A model generated the notes under the pieces. The model saw only the letters and a program-made list of their open reading frames with translations, had not been told where the DNA came from and did not search any database. Made by a program: the position numbers and the translations under genes. 64,000 nucleotides of DNA from Bos javanicus (taxonomy: Eukaryota > Chordata > Mammalia > Artiodactyla > Bovidae), in the NCBI RefSeq assembly GCF_032452875.1, contig NC_083869.1:79044501-79108500 (forward strand), in the 5' to 3' direction. Shown here piece by piece: positions 45,611-55,479 of the stretch (its first letter is position 1; each line of letters starts with the position of its first letter).

Positions 45611-45640
45611 TTAAGTTATGCATAACTTAAGGTATAAAAA
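45611..45640 (+). promoter_or_regulatory. LTR core promoter: 20-bp palindrome plus TATA box
   Basis: TTAAGTTATGCATAACTTAA (45611-45630) is a perfect 20-bp palindrome immediately followed by GG and TATAAAAA (45633-45640). It would be the core promoter of the solo LTR. The symmetric site suggests a dimeric DNA-binding protein, which I cannot name. Confidence 0.6.
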
Positions 45641-46012
45641 CTACTTTGGAAAATAAAGTGCGGACCTTGTTCACTGAAACTTGGTCTCCCCATGTCGTTC
45701 TTTCTCTTTGGAATTTTATTAGCTTTCCACATAAACCAAGTTATTCAGCCTCTTTTCCCCACTGAATTTTCTCACCGAGCTATCCTTATGTAACCACTCT
45801 TTATATCTTTAATTCTATCATATCCTGATCGCCGAAGCCGTCTCCCCTTCAAAATCCCTGACTCCACCGGGGCTGGACCCCGGCATGTTGCCATGCCCTC
45901 CTCCAGGGGATCTCCCCAGTCCAGAGATCAAACCCATGTCTCTTATGTCTCCCAGGTCTTTTACGTCTTTTGCATTGGCTGGAGGGTTCTTTACCACTAG
46001 TGCCACCTGAGA

Positions 46013-46207
46013 GGCCCAAAGGAAGGGTTACAAAATATTTTCTATGAAGAGGGGATTGGGTCTGACAGTGGTGAGAAGTACTGCTGTATATTACTTAACC
46101 TGCCAAAGCATTCTGCTCTGTAAGAAAGCCCCTTTAACAAAGGAAAGTTGGAATTAGATTGTGATGCAGGATAAACCAACTGGAGGTGGAAGAGATAAAA
46201 TGAACTG
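46013..46207. other. unassigned spacer
   Basis: About 195 bp between two SINEs with no recognised element. Confidence 0.4.
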
Positions 46208-46485
46208 CTGCTACTGCTGCTGCTAAGTCACTTCAGTCGTGTCCGACTCTTTGCGACCCCATTGACGGCAGCCCACCAGGCTCCCCTGTCCCTGGGATTG
46301 TCCAAGCAAGAACACTGGAGTGGGTTGCCATTTCCTTCTCCAATGCATGAAGGTGAAAAGTGAAAGTGAAGTCACTCAGTCCTGTCCGACTCTTCGTGAC
46401 CCCATGGACTGCAGCCTACGAGGCTCCTCTGTCCATGGGATTTTCCAGGCAAGAGTACTGGAGTGTGGTGCCATCACCTTCTCCG
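46208..46485 (-). mobile_element. Bov-tA dimer SINE with 11-bp target duplication
   Basis: Antisense dimer beginning with an interrupted (CTG)n tract. AAAATGAACTG is repeated at 46197-46207 and 46486-46496. The linker is GCATGAAGGTGAAAAGTGAA. Confidence 0.94.
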
Positions 46486-46671
46486 AAAATGAACTGGACA
46501 CACATTAAATTTTTAGCTGAATTAGAAGAGCTGAGTTAGCAGAAGCCCAGGTCTTAGCACAGGTAACTGACGAGATCACATTTCCATCAACTGGATGTGG
46601 GGGTTGTCAATTCTCAAGCAAAAGGGAGAAAAGAATACTCATCCAAATTAGCATTACTGTTACCTAAAGTG

Positions 46672-47324
46672 GAATTTGGCTGCTTGCCACTCTAAAGCCA
46701 ATAAAGAGGCAAGGTTGGTGGAAAGGAAAGTTTGCTTTATTTTGTAGGCTGGCTATTGAGGGGTGGGTGGGGAGGGGAGGACGGACTTGTGTCCAAAGGC
46801 TGACTCTCCCTCCTCCCAACAATCAGGGGGCAAGAGCTTTTATAGACAGAGGAAGGAGGCTATATACAGAAACTGCACAGTCAGCTCTGATAGTCATCTT
46901 GAAACTGGTCATGTGTCTATCAGTATCATCTTGATTGTTCTAAGTACAGTTAATCTTCAGTTCCAGATTTCTTTCCCATTTCTTTGAGGCCAGTTCTCAG
47001 AATTGTGGCAGCTTATGTCATGCCTACAGTCTTGTTCCCATTTCCTTGAGGTCATTTCTCAGAACTGTGGCAGGTTAAGTCATGGCTACAGTCTGGTCAT
47101 CACATAATTAATTTCTTCCACCTGGTGGGGGTTTCAGTATCTATAAAAGAGCTCAAAGGATATAGCTTAGAATGTATTCTACAGCCCTTGAGGAGGAACT
47201 AAAGGTCCTTGACTTTGTTTAATGACTAAATTATTATTATTTCATCCTGTTTACTTGTTTTCCTTTGCTTCTGCATTTTCTCACTTCTCTGATTAAATGT
47301 GTTTTTGACTAAAGTTTTTCTACA
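46672..47324 (-). mobile_element. ERV LTR, antisense
   Basis: Read on the minus strand it starts TGTAGAAAAAC at 47324 and contains TATAAAA (complement of 46838-46844) and then AATAAA (complement of 46736-46741), about 100 bp apart as in a U3-R boundary. Its U3 word CCTTGAGGAGGAACT recurs in the 9590-10090 block. The right-hand U5 end near 46672 is not defined by a target duplication. Two internal near-repeats (TTTCTTTGAGGCCAGTTCTC and TTCCTTGAGGTCATTTCTC) show a U3 duplication of about 75 bp. Confidence 0.72.
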
Positions 47325-47989
47325 GAAAAAAAAGGCAGGCAGAGGACATGGAATGGGGGTGGTGGGGGGAAGAACCAAAAGGCCTGGTTCTTTCTATTAC
47401 TTGTAAAGCAGTTGTCTTGATGAATATAATTCATCCCTCTTGGCCATATAATTGATATTCAAGAAGGAATGAAACTATAAATAGCCAAAGAAATGAATAA
47501 ATGCATGATAACACAAGTACTGAAGACTACTAGGATAAGAATGAATGGTTGCTCAGGTGGTTAAGGGTCAGGGGAACCCTTAATCACCTGAGCTGAGCAG
47601 AATCTGGAGTGTGCCCGCATGGGTCCTAGGTCTGAGCCCACCCCCCTCACATGTAACTGCACCCTCAACAGGTCACAGGTGAGTTGCTCCCAAGGGAGCA
47701 GTACTCAGGTGAAGGACTTTCCCATGCCAGGGCCCTTCTGCCATCACTGGCAGCCAGAAGCCAACCCCAATGCCCCTGAAAGCCTACCTGTCAGCAGGGG
47801 CAGGTTAGCCATTCATCTCTCAAAATCCTCTCTCCTGGGCCTCATTGCCTCGAGGCTTTGCCAGTTAATGAATGCAGCAGGTACACCTGGTGCAGCTATT
47901 CTTTTGCCAGGTGTTGGAGACAGGTGGTGAGCAAAGCAGACTGGTGCCTGGTCTCACAGAGCTCACAGCTGACAGAGACCAGTCACTGG
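47325..47989. other. unassigned, no gene seen
   Basis: No recognised element. A GGGGGTGGTGGGGGG patch lies near 47354. A 103-codon frame (47619-47930) has no identifiable domain. Confidence 0.4.
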
Positions 47990-48540
47990 AGGAAAAAACA
48001 AGCATGTAAATAGTGTGTGATTATAATAAGACATAAGTGCTATTAAGGATGGAATGAGGAGGAGTGCTTCAAAAAAGTTCCATGGAAAGCAATGCCTGAG
48101 CTAAGAGCTGAAGGTTGGGAAGGCAATCCCTGGGGGAAGTGGAAGGGAAGCAGGTGGTGGAGAGTTATCAGGAGCAGGACTAGCACATGCAAAGGCCCTG
48201 GGGTGAGACTGCACCAGAAATACCTGGTCCACAGGCCAGCATAGAGGAATGAGGAACATGAGAGGAGGGGCAATGTGAGGCTTTTAAGAGTGATAAAGAG
48301 CCATGCAAAGATGGGGGGAGATGAGGGAGAGGCACTGACAGTTTCACATTTTGAAGCAATCATCCTGGCTGCAGACTGGAGAAAGATGGCTAAAGGGCCA
48401 AATAGAAAGCTGGAAGATCAATTAGAAAGCCTTGGCCACAGTAGTCTGGCACTTGGAGCATGTGATTGTGGAGGTGAAGAAGAGTGGACAGACTCCAGAG
48501 ACGTTTCAGAGGAAAAACTGGCAGGACTGCCAATCTGAGA
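47990..48540 (-). mobile_element. L2-like ancient LINE 3' region, antisense
   Basis: Ordered words AGTGCTATTAAGGATGGAAT, GCACATGCAAAGGCCCTGGG, GCAATCATCCTGGCTGCAGA and GCCACAGTAGTCTGGCACTT resemble the antisense 3' part of a LINE2. Diverged; family call by pattern. Confidence 0.5.
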
Positions 48541-49269
48541 AGCAAATTCTCACTAAAATACAAAGAACTGAGTGTCTGGCCTCCTACCTTTCAGATTCAG
48601 GGGCTCTGAAAGTCCAGCCTTCAGTTAATGCTACTCATTGTGCACCCCTCACACTGACCAGCCAGACGCTGGCCAGCAATCTTGTTGGAGGGGGAAGTCA
48701 CTGCTTAAGGAAAGTTCCAACTGTAGGAAGCATCTTTCTTAATGCAAGCTTAATGCCTCCCATCTCTTGGGTTTCCTGCGGTCTCCAGATATTGAGGAAA
48801 CCTGGAAAGTATCATTCTCCCCACACACCTTCCAAACCCAGCCAGTCTCTGGGGTCCCCGTACTAATGAATGGCCTTAGGCAGACCACATCAGGTGTCTG
48901 AACCCCAGTCTCCTGTATGAAGACTTGGAGGAGCAGCTGGCCCTCAGCAGGATGGGGGATCACCATAGCTGGCATTATTTATAAATATTTGGTACACACA
49001 ACAGCTCTTGGGAAGCAAAAATGCAGGCTGATCCCCTGAATATCACTTGGCTACCTCAGTTGCTAGACCCTGGGTGTAAATCTCCTCACCCTTAAGGAAT
49101 ATCCTCAAAGTCTTCAAGTAAAGGAACAAACTCCTTGGAGATTCTGGAATGCTCCTCCCCTGGCCCTGCCCCTGCCCCAGCCTAAGCCAGCTCTGAGAAA
49201 CAATAGCAGGGACACTAATCCCAAAGAAGCCAGGAACACTGAGGGTAGTGTGAGGAGGGGCAGCCTTGG
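48541..49269. other. unassigned, no gene seen
   Basis: About 730 bp without a recognised element. A 144-codon frame (48432-48866) starts inside the L2-like sequence, so it is not a credible gene. Confidence 0.4.
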
Positions 49270-49407
49270 GCAATTTCATTAACTTCTCTAAACCTTAATG
49301 GTCTTAGTCTAAAATTGAGATAATGATAGTACCTACCTCAAAGATTTGTTTTGAGGATTAGATGATAATTCACCCCAAATGCCTGGCACATTCAGGGTGT
49401 TCAGCAT
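49270..49407 (+). mobile_element. MIR fragment
   Basis: TAACTTCTCTAAACCTTAAT, AAAATTGAGATAATGATAGT, TTTTGAGGATTAGATGATAA and GCCTGGCACATTCAGGGTGT give the 3' half of a sense MIR. Confidence 0.75.
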
Positions 49408-49418
49408 TTTCCATAAAT

Positions 49419-49645
49419 GTGTGCATGCATGCTAAGTCACTTCAGTCATGTCTGATTCTTTGCGACACTATTGACTGTAGCCCACCTGGCTCGTCTGTCC
49501 ATGGGATTCTCCAGGCAAGAATACTGGAGTGGGTTGCCATGCCCTCCTCCAGGGGATCTTTCCAACCCAGAGATGGAGTCCATGTCTCTTACATCTCCTG
49601 CATTAGCAGGCAGGTTCTTTACCATTAGCACCACCTGGGAAGCCC
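49419..49645 (-). mobile_element. Bov-tA SINE
   Basis: Antisense monomer (GCTAAGTCACTTCAGTCATG to ACCACCTGGGAAGCCC). The flanks TTTCCATAAAT (49408-49418) and TTTCCCTAAAT (49646-49656) differ by one base and are probably the target duplication. Confidence 0.9.
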
Positions 49646-49684
49646 TTTCCCTAAATATTGCCTGATAATTATTTGCTACAGTGA

Positions 49685-49812
49685 AAACCTAGAGAAGGGG
49701 ATTATAACCCCTCTTGTCTGTGGTGAAATTGAAGCTCAGAGGAGTCAGTTAACAAGTCAAAAGTCACCAGCTAGACAGTGGCAGACTCAAAGGCAGTCAG
49801 GGCCCTTGTCTG
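49685..49812 (-). mobile_element. MIR fragment
   Basis: TGAAATTGAAGCTCAGAGGA, GTTAACAAGTCAAAAGTCAC and CAGCTAGACAGTGGCAGACT are the antisense MIR core. Confidence 0.7.
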
Positions 49813-49984
49813 TGCTGCCAAGGCATGAGTAGCATAGGATGATGACAGAGCCTGGGTCGAGGGACATTAAGTGCCTCTCCCCCCAGAGCACTGCATCCTC
49901 ATTCTGAGAGTCTCAGGAGAAATCCCTGCCTCACCTTCCTAGTTGCCATGATTTTCTCTCTTAGATACAAACAACGGCAACCAC

Positions 49985-50190
49985 CATTAGTCCACAGTTT
50001 GCCAGGTGCCAGCCATTCAAGTACTTTACATATATTAGCTCATCACAACCCTGAAGAAGGTAGTATTATTATTCTCATGTTAGAGAGGGAGAAGGCAAGG
50101 TCCAGAGAGGTTAAGTAACTTGCCCACAGACACACAGCTAGTCAGTAGCAAGCAGTGCTTGGATTCAGACCAGGCAATCTGACACCAAAG
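49985..50190 (-). mobile_element. MIR SINE, well preserved
   Basis: Antisense MIR over about 200 bp: TTTGCCAGGTGCCAGCCATT, TTAGCTCATCACAACCCTGA, AGAGAGGTTAAGTAACTTGC and CACACAGCTAGTCAGTAGCA, ending near GGATTCAGACCAGGC. Confidence 0.88.
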
Positions 50191-50265
50191 GCTGGAATTT
50201 TTTAGTAATTTCAAATTCACATAAAAAAATGAAAGAATATTTAAAAGAACCTATATATACCAACT

Positions 50266-50539
50266 GCTGCTGCTGCTGCTAAGTCGCTTCAGTCGTGTCT
50301 GACTCTGTGAGACCCCATAGATGGCAGTCCACCAGGCTCCCCCGTCTCTGGGATTCTCCAGGCAAGAACTGGAGTGGGTTGCCATTTCCTTCTCCAATGA
50401 ATGAAAGTGAAAAGTGAAAGTGAAGTCGTTCACTCATGTCCGACTCTGTGCGACCCCATAGATGGCAGCCCACCAGGCTCCTCCGTCCATGGGATTCTCC
50501 AGGCAAGAATACTGGAGTGGGGTGCCATTGCCTTCTCCG
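50266..50539 (-). mobile_element. Bov-tA dimer SINE with 11-bp target duplication
   Basis: Antisense dimer beginning with GCTGCTGCTGCTGCT. ATATACCAACT is repeated exactly at 50255-50265 and 50540-50550. Confidence 0.95.
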
Positions 50540-50676
50540 ATATACCAACTACTAACACCTTAATCTGTTTTTGCTTTATCATTCTCTCTCTCTTAGCTAT
50601 TTGAATATTTGGGAGTATATTGCTGACACATCCATTTATCCCTTTTCACCACACATGAAAATCCTAGGCATGGAGT

Positions 50677-50783
50677 GATAAGAAAGCTTTCCTCACTGAT
50701 CAATGCAAATAAATAGAGGAAAACACTAGAATGAAAAGACTAGAGAGCTCTTCAAGAAAATTAAAGACACTAAGGGAATATTT
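50677..50783 (+). mobile_element. internal BovB segment abutting a SINE dimer
   Basis: GATAAGAAAGCTTTCCTCAC, AATGCAAATAAATAGAGGAA and TAGAGAGCTCTTCAAGAAAA match the BovB linker between endonuclease and RT (compare 26175-26280). It has neither BovB terminus and stops precisely where the dimer begins. Confidence 0.85.
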
Positions 50784-51053
50784 CCGGAGAAGGCAATGGC
50801 ACCCCACTCCAGTACTCTTGCCTGGAAAATCCCATGGACAGAGGAGCCTCGTAGGCTGCAGTCCATGAGGTCGCTAGGAGTCGGACACGACTGAGCGACT
50901 TCACTTTCACTTTTCACTTTCATGCATTGGAGAAGGAAATGGCAACCCACTCCAGTGTTCTTGCCTGGAGAATCCCAGGGACAGGGAGCCTGGTGGGCTG
51001 CTGTCTATGGGATCGCACAGAGTCGGATATGACTAAAGTGACTTAGCAGCAGC
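50784..51053 (+). mobile_element. Bov-tA dimer SINE
   Basis: Sense dimer from CCGGAGAAGGCAATGGCACC to GACTTAGCAGCAGCAATCAC. It has no target duplication of its own that I can see, and its left neighbour is the internal BovB fragment in the same orientation. Confidence 0.92.
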
Positions 51054-52539
51054 AATCACGTATTACCAGTAGGAACTCGGGAATCATTATTTTTTCATAT
51101 CCAATAATCTGTCACTATTACCATTCATTTTGATGCTCAGATGGTCCTAGATGTGGCAAGCAGGCAATTGTTCATGCTGGCTCCTGTTCTCTTGACCAGA
51201 CCCTATTATTCTTTGGATACTCCCTCTCTAGCACAAGAATTTTCCAGGCTCATCTTGTATTTTCCCTGTCCTAGCCCTTGGGTTCTCTTTCTCCAAGAAA
51301 TGCAGCTTCCTCTTAGTGGAGAAGGGCATTTAGAAACCATAGTCTGTGTCCAAGTGTGCTCATTTGATGCTGGAGTGACACAGGTTCTATTTAAAAGCTG
51401 TGCTTCTAACCACAGTATGCTCCTTGCACTCATGCTGTGCAGCTGCCCAGGCTCCACTCTCATAGTCTAAGTTGTCTACTTAGACTACCAGCAGTCAAGC
51501 TTATGGTAAAACTGCAGAGTATATTCATCACCGTGGCTTGCATTTAAGGACCTGTTTCTGGCTTGGTTTTTCCTGGCCCTGTCTTTCTTCTTTGCTCCTT
51601 TTCAACACAGGCTACACTGTTATTTTAACCAGCCCATCATCCTATCCCAAAGACAGCCAAAGATATGCCTCAAAGCTCCTGTCGGCCTTGCTCTGGCCAA
51701 GGGACAGGTCATTAAGATATTAAGAGACTGAGTGAACACAATGTGAAGAAAAAGAGAGAATAAGAAAATGAATACTCATTGCCAACTCCACTGCAGGTGT
51801 GGAGCTTTCACCTTAGGTGTGTAGACTGCAATCTCTCCAGAACTTAGTTTTTGTCCTAGAGGGATGTGCATGTTATCCAGTAGCTACACACTAAGAAGAA
51901 TATCTCACTAGAGGGAAGTCCTTAGCAAGGGTAAAACTAGGAGCTCCCAATCTCACCCCAGACCAGCACACTTGAGGTCCGCCCTCCAGGTCTCCCAGGG
52001 GTTACTCCAGACATGCATGGTCCAATACAGTAGCCATTAGTCTTATGTGGCTATTTCTATTTTAATTTTTTTAACTTTAAATTTGATTTAAAATGTAGAT
52101 CCTCAGTCACACCAGCTGTATTTGCAACACTGTACACAGATATAGAAACTTCCCCACACCCTAACTCCACCACCCCTCCATGACACGCTCTCATCACAGA
52201 TTGTCTGATTGGACAGGACTGTTCTAGGCCAAGCAACTCAGCCAGCTAAGAGAACCACATGTGGACCCTGAGGGGATCAAGTCCTGTAGGTCAGGAAGTG
52301 CTTTCCTCACTGTATGTGGAACATTGTGGAGATTTGAAGGCATACATCCTCCTATAATGGCCACCACCCTGAGGACAAGAGAAGCAGCAGCCTTCAGACA
52401 GTGGCAGGAAGCTTGGTAATCTAGCCAGGTGAATCCTTACATTGCCCTCTGTTTTAGTGAACTTTGTCACACAGAGAAAAGCTGGTTGTTTGGTGAGAGA
52501 ATCTGCAGTGCTGGTCTTATGGGGGTGGAATTTCATTCG
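51054..52539. other. unassigned, no gene seen
   Basis: About 1.5 kb with no recognised element. A 109-codon plus-strand frame (51141-51470) is overlapped by an 85-codon minus frame; neither has a domain that I recognise. Confidence 0.4.
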
Positions 52540-52860
52540 CACATCCAACATCAGACAAGTACCTTACAGCATCACCTCTTTCAGCTCTCGACTCCAATGT
52601 CACTCAAGGAGGGCTTCCTTGGTCACCTGGTTGAAAGTAGCAGTCCCAGCCCATCCTTCACATCTATCTTTTGTCCTCCTTTGCTTTTCTTCTTAGCCCT
52701 GGTCACTCTCAGACTCTCAATACAAGATTTTTCTAACTTGTATTGTTCTTGTCTGGTTTTTGTATGAAAGGTAGGCCCATTGCAGGTAGGGGTTTTCATG
52801 TGTTTTGCCCACTTTTGTGTTCCTGGCACCAAGAGGAAGGCTTTGCACATGAGAGCCACG
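52540..52860 (+). mobile_element. L2-like ancient LINE 3' fragment
   Basis: CACTCAAGGAGGGCTTCCTT, TGGTCACCTGG, then TTGTCCTCCTTTGCTTTTCT and a CCTGGCACCAAGAGGAAGGC end follow the order of the LINE2 3' region. Diverged. Confidence 0.5.
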
Positions 52861-53429
52861 TGACAACTGTATGCTGGGAGGTCAAAATACCACATGTGAT
52901 CCACCTTTATGAGCCCCAGGCAAGCCCTTCCAGAACCAGCGGGAGATGAATAAGGAGTGCAGTGCTCTTTGAGAGTAAATACTATCCAACAAAACTGAAC
53001 TACCCCTAAGTCCTAAAATGAACCATCTTCTCTCTCCCTACCACCTTGGCCTCCCCATGAGTGCACATACACACACACACATATGTGGGCACACACACTT
53101 TCTGACTTATCCTGTACTGTTCTCTATTCCAAGGATGTCTTTCTCCAGCAAATGCTAATCTTTCCAGCAAACTCTTATTTCCCTTTCAACTCTCAACCCA
53201 GATGCTGCCACTTCTGGGAAGTCAGCTCAAACTCCCACAGGCTGGCTCAGGACTCCAGAACCCAGGACACACTGCATGGCCTTGTAGTCATTCAACCACT
53301 TAGAACTTCCTGTTACCACATCTGCCTCCCTTCCTAAGCCAACCGTCTCTTGACCAGTTTGTTTTTTATTCATAGAGTCTTTGCTAAATCTATTCTAATT
53401 ATGAGTAAACTTTATATTTCTGTAGCATT
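52861..53429. other. unassigned; CA-rich patch
   Basis: No gene recognised. CACATACACACACACACATA lies near 53065. The 53150-53340 part is weakly L2-like. Confidence 0.35.
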
Positions 53430-54160
53430 CTCCATAGCCACCCCTCCTGAAACAGGAGGAAAGAGGGCAAAGCACAACCTCTAGAAGACTGAAGTAGTCA
53501 TAAAACATGACAAAAACTGGTTAGAATCAGCCAGGTCCATGATAGTGGAAGCTTTGACTTCCAGTGGACCTTGCACCTCATCACACTCTCATTGCAATAC
53601 ATTACTGTATGCAATACACACCTACCATGACAGTTCTGAAAGTGAAGTGAAAGTGTTAGTTGCCTAGTCACGTTCAACTCTTTGTGACCCCATAGACTGT
53701 AGCCTGCTTGGAATTCTCCAGACAAGAATACTGGAGTGGGTAGCCATTCCTTTCTCCAGGGGAATCTTCCTGACCCAGGGATCGAACCTGCATCTCCTGC
53801 ATTGCAAGCAGATTCTTTACCATCTGAGCCAACAGGGAAGCCCTTCAAGACAGTTCTGAGGCCAATCATAAAAGGCCAAAAAGTAGGCGGTAGCCTGATT
53901 CCTGGAAATCTCCACCCCTTCCTCAAAATAATTGGAATACTCCTCCCACTCATAGCCTATGAGATTGCCCAGTCCATAAAAACTAACCATACCATATTTT
54001 GGGTCTGTCTCACCTTCTGAGATGGCCCACATTCTGTAGAGTATGCTTCTTTCTAAATCTTACCTATCTTCCTATCATTTGTCTCTCACTAAATTCTTTC
54101 TGCAATGAGACATCAAGAACCTCAAATTCTCCAGGAACACCCCCAACACCTTACAAATGT
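53430..54160 (+). mobile_element. ERV LTR, family A, copy 2, split by a Bov-tA
   Basis: Homologous to copies 1 and 3: CTGGTTAGAATCAGCCAGGT, CTTTGACTTCCAGTGGACCT, then (after the SINE) AAAGGCCAAAAAGTAGGCGG, GGAAATCTCCACCCCTTCC, CCATACCATATTTTGGGTCT, GAGATGGCCCACATTCTG and CAATGAGACATCAAGAACCT. Removing the SINE and one 11-bp repeat gives a continuous LTR of about 0.5 kb. Confidence 0.72.
53640..53848 (-). mobile_element. Bov-tA SINE in LTR, 11-bp target duplication
   Basis: Antisense monomer. GACAGTTCTGA is repeated at 53629-53639 and 53849-53859. In LTR copies 1 and 3, the uninterrupted segment is present at this point (ACAGTTCCAAGG at 11332; ATAGTTCCAAGG near 55639), confirming the empty site. 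Confidence 0.95.
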
Positions 54161-54944
54161 CATTTAGTGCATACAGTGTCTGGTTCGTGCTTAGTCGGTC
54201 TTTTGCTCCCGTGTAAAACCTGAGTGACTGAGGCACCTGTCTGACTTCACACTCTTTGCCTGATACACAGGTTCCAAAATGTCCTATAACAAGCCTTGGA
54301 CAAAGCCAAAGCACTCATTTTCCATATCTCCACATAATGCTTTCTTTACACATTCAACAAATGGTGGTCAGATAAAAGGCTCTTTTCATAATAGAAAATG
54401 TTGCCTATTCCTTGCAAATTAATAAATATGCCAGTGCCTGTTCCTTGTCTCTGAGCTAACTGTTAGGCTAAAAATAAATATGTAACAGATAGCATTTTTT
54501 ATAGGATATTAAGATCAGAGATCCTATTCATTCATTTGCTCATTCAATCATTAAACATAGATAAGCCATCTGTTTATTATCTTTAGCAATAATTATACTA
54601 GTCTTGTGAAGACCAATCACAGTTCCTGCAGTCAGATAGCTCGCAGTCTAGAGAGATAAAGGATGCAAATAAAAGAATATAAATACAGAAGAGAATGAGA
54701 TTAATGGAGATAAAGGGTGTAAGATGAAATTAAGGTGCCTGAGAAAAGACTATTTCTAATTGAAAGGATATGTTTGCTACAGAGCCTTGGAAGGAGAGCC
54801 AGTTGTATGATGGACAGTACAATGTTAAAGGGAAGAGTGACGGGAATTCTATTTTAAGTGATGGGAATTCAACAGAGAAACTTAAGATATCCAAAGAGGT
54901 GTATTGTCCTCTGCCCTTTCCTTAAGAAATAACTAATGACTCTT
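54161..54944. other. unassigned; weak antisense L2-like part
   Basis: The region 54600-54830 (CAGTTCCTGCAGTCAGATAG, then AGGTGCCTGAGAAAAGACTA) is weakly like antisense LINE2. The rest is not recognised. Confidence 0.35.
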
Positions 54945-55395
54945 CTTTGGGATGTGGACTAAGAATGCTGCTTTACATATCAGTAAACAAAGGATATTGC
55001 AGCCATCAGACACTACACCCACCCCCAGCTATGTACCTTGATGTACTCAGGATGAGAAAACACAGGATGCTGGCCCCAGAGAGCTGAGGTACACATCCAG
55101 GGAATGACTTCAGTGAGCCAAGGTTCTTGCATCTTCCCACACTTAGAGAAGTGATAAATGCATGACTTCATATGTCTGGTTCCTTTAATTAACAGTAATC
55201 TTTTGATGTTCCAACTACTTGGTCTTTGTTGTAAAAACACCTATAGATCATAGCTCCCCCCTTACCTCTTCAGAGCAATCTCACAGAGCTATCTGAGCAT
55301 CTGTGTCTCTGGGTTTACGTTCTCAGAATGTTTGCTGAATAACACATAATTCTCAAGTTTTAGATTATGTATTTTTTTCATTCCACAAGGGCATC
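54945..55395 (+). mobile_element. ERV LTR, family B, copy 2
   Basis: Same ordered landmarks as 12430-12945: CATATCAGTAAACAAAGGAT, ACTCAGGATGAGAAAACACA, CTTGCATCTTCCCACACTTA, ATCTTTTGATGTTCCAACTA, GAGCAATCTCACAGAGCTAT and TTCTCAAGTTTTAGATTATG followed by a T run and CA. It may be the 5' LTR of the provirus relic at 57.7-63.7 kb, but intervening sequence does not prove it. Confidence 0.68.
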
Positions 55396-55479
55396 ACTCA
55401 CATCCTCTGTGGCTGGGTCAGCAAAGCCCCCAGTCTCCTAGAGGACTTGGACAAGGGCAAGACAAGGGTGGAGATGAAA

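Larger units (their letters stand above)
44779..45885 (+). mobile_element. solo ERV LTR, 1107 bp, class II-like, 6-bp target duplication
   Basis: Starts TGCCGGGAGC and ends GACCCCGGCA; the outer 7 bp are a perfect inverted repeat (TGCCGGG/CCCGGCA). The 6-bp repeat TGTTGC is directly outside both ends (44773-44778 and 45886-45891). Six-bp duplications and long LTRs fit betaretrovirus-like class II ERVs, but no internal region remains to confirm it. A TATA box is at 45633-45640 and AATAAA at 45652-45657. The structure is what recombination between two LTRs of a provirus leaves behind. Confidence 0.93.
44668..46012 (-). mobile_element. Bov-tA SINE split by a solo LTR
   Basis: The antisense 3' half lies at 44668-44778 and the tRNA-headed half at 45886-46012. 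The joined reading GAATGTGTTGC|CATGCCCTCCTCCAGG restores the normal SINE body after removing the LTR and one copy of the 6-bp repeat. The head (complement AGGTGGCACTAGTGGTAAAG) is diverged. The insertion postdates this SINE. Confidence 0.9.

Noticed and set aside
48432..48866. 144-codon plus-strand frame
   Set aside because: It begins in L2-like repeat sequence and has no recognisable motif.
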